NCBI GenBank assembly: GCA_964476585.1
Contig: CAYZBF010000014.1
Location: 1 to 52,860 of the forward strand
Origin: CAYZBF01 sp964476585
GTDB lineage: Bacteria; Hydrothermota; UBA3072
Length of the DNA stretch: 52,860 nt
Direction: 5' to 3'
The notes beneath the pieces are model-generated. The model was not told where the DNA came from. It saw nothing but the letters and a program-made list of their open reading frames with translations, and made no database searches. This document shows, one piece after another, positions 52,747-52,860 of this stretch (its first letter is position 1; every line of letters starts with the position of its first letter). Position numbers and translations under genes: made by a program.

Positions 52747-52828
52747 ATCTAACGTTTCCGGTGTAAAAAAAGTTCGGCGAAGCCGAATTTGGACGAAGCG
52801 AAGCGTAGTCTTTTACACCGTGTTATGT
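52747..52828 (-). other. attC recombination site F
   Basis: ATCTAAC (52747-52753) and GTTATGT (52822-52828) bound an 82-bp hairpin. Arms CGGTGTAAAA and TTTTACACCG are exact, and GTTCGGCGAAGCCGAA forms a central stem. The array continues beyond the right edge of the window. Confidence 0.9.
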
Positions 52829-52860
52829 GTCGTTGCGAGATATAGACTATATTCAATAAT

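Noticed and set aside
1..52860. CRISPR array, rRNA, tRNA, prophage or complete insertion sequence
   Set aside because: No regularly spaced identical repeats, no rRNA- or tRNA-like segments and no transposase or phage structural genes were seen on either strand; a tRNA or Rfam scan would be decisive.

Overview
The window reads as a continuous stretch of AT-rich chromosome from an uncultured Gram-negative (two-membrane) bacterium. An outer membrane is implied by an SLBB/Wza-type export protein, predicted beta-barrel proteins and a type IV pilus motor. Two tandem GWxTD-domain proteins and many housekeeping genes point towards an FCB-like or WOR-3/TA06-type candidate phylum. That placement is inference from gene content. 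No rRNA, tRNA, CRISPR array, prophage or intact insertion sequence was seen.

Layout. (1) 0-4.7 kb is accessory and eroded: an MntA antitoxin with a truncated HepT toxin, a collapsed RecA/KaiC-like ATPase remnant, a thiamine-salvage pair (a ThiD fused to a methyltransferase, then TenA), and a GC-richer RRM RNA-binding protein gene flanked by degenerate attC-like hairpins. (2) 4.7-16.8 kb is core: an aminotransferase-fold protein lacking the PLP lysine, dnaG-rpoD, divergent polA, an rsmA-DUF123-lipoprotein operon, DUF4015, DUF1015 and a small membrane protein. (3) 17.3-28.3 kb is one long minus-strand operon: two PilB/GspE ATPases, PilT, PilC, a PilS/PilR-like pair and two GWxTD proteins. (4) 28.4-43.6 kb is plus strand: an MBL-fold hydrolase, the SLBB export protein, DUF502, a CBS/CorC protein, dnaE, a beta-barrel protein, purA, secA, lepB, a HAD hydrolase and a small outer-membrane protein. 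(5) 43.6-48.9 kb is the minus-strand RNase P/membrane-insertion/tRNA-modification operon rnpA-yidD-yidC-jag-mnmE-queA. (6) 49.3-52.8 kb is an integron gene-cassette array on the minus strand with six attC sites and cassettes for a monooxygenase-like protein, a small membrane protein, a CPBP protease and a GNAT acetyltransferase. No integrase gene lies inside the window.

The main discoveries are the attC array, whose two best cassettes still have complementary ends, and the older decayed cassette-like unit carrying the RRM gene 45 kb away. Others are an aminotransferase with Val in place of the Schiff-base Lys, a ThiD-methyltransferase fusion that lacks an ATG/GTG/TTG start, and an RsmA with ALPF instead of NLPY. 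In addition, a recurring promoter layout (TTGACA-N16/17-TATAAT only 6-16 nt before the start codon) implies that several core genes have leaderless or near-leaderless mRNAs.
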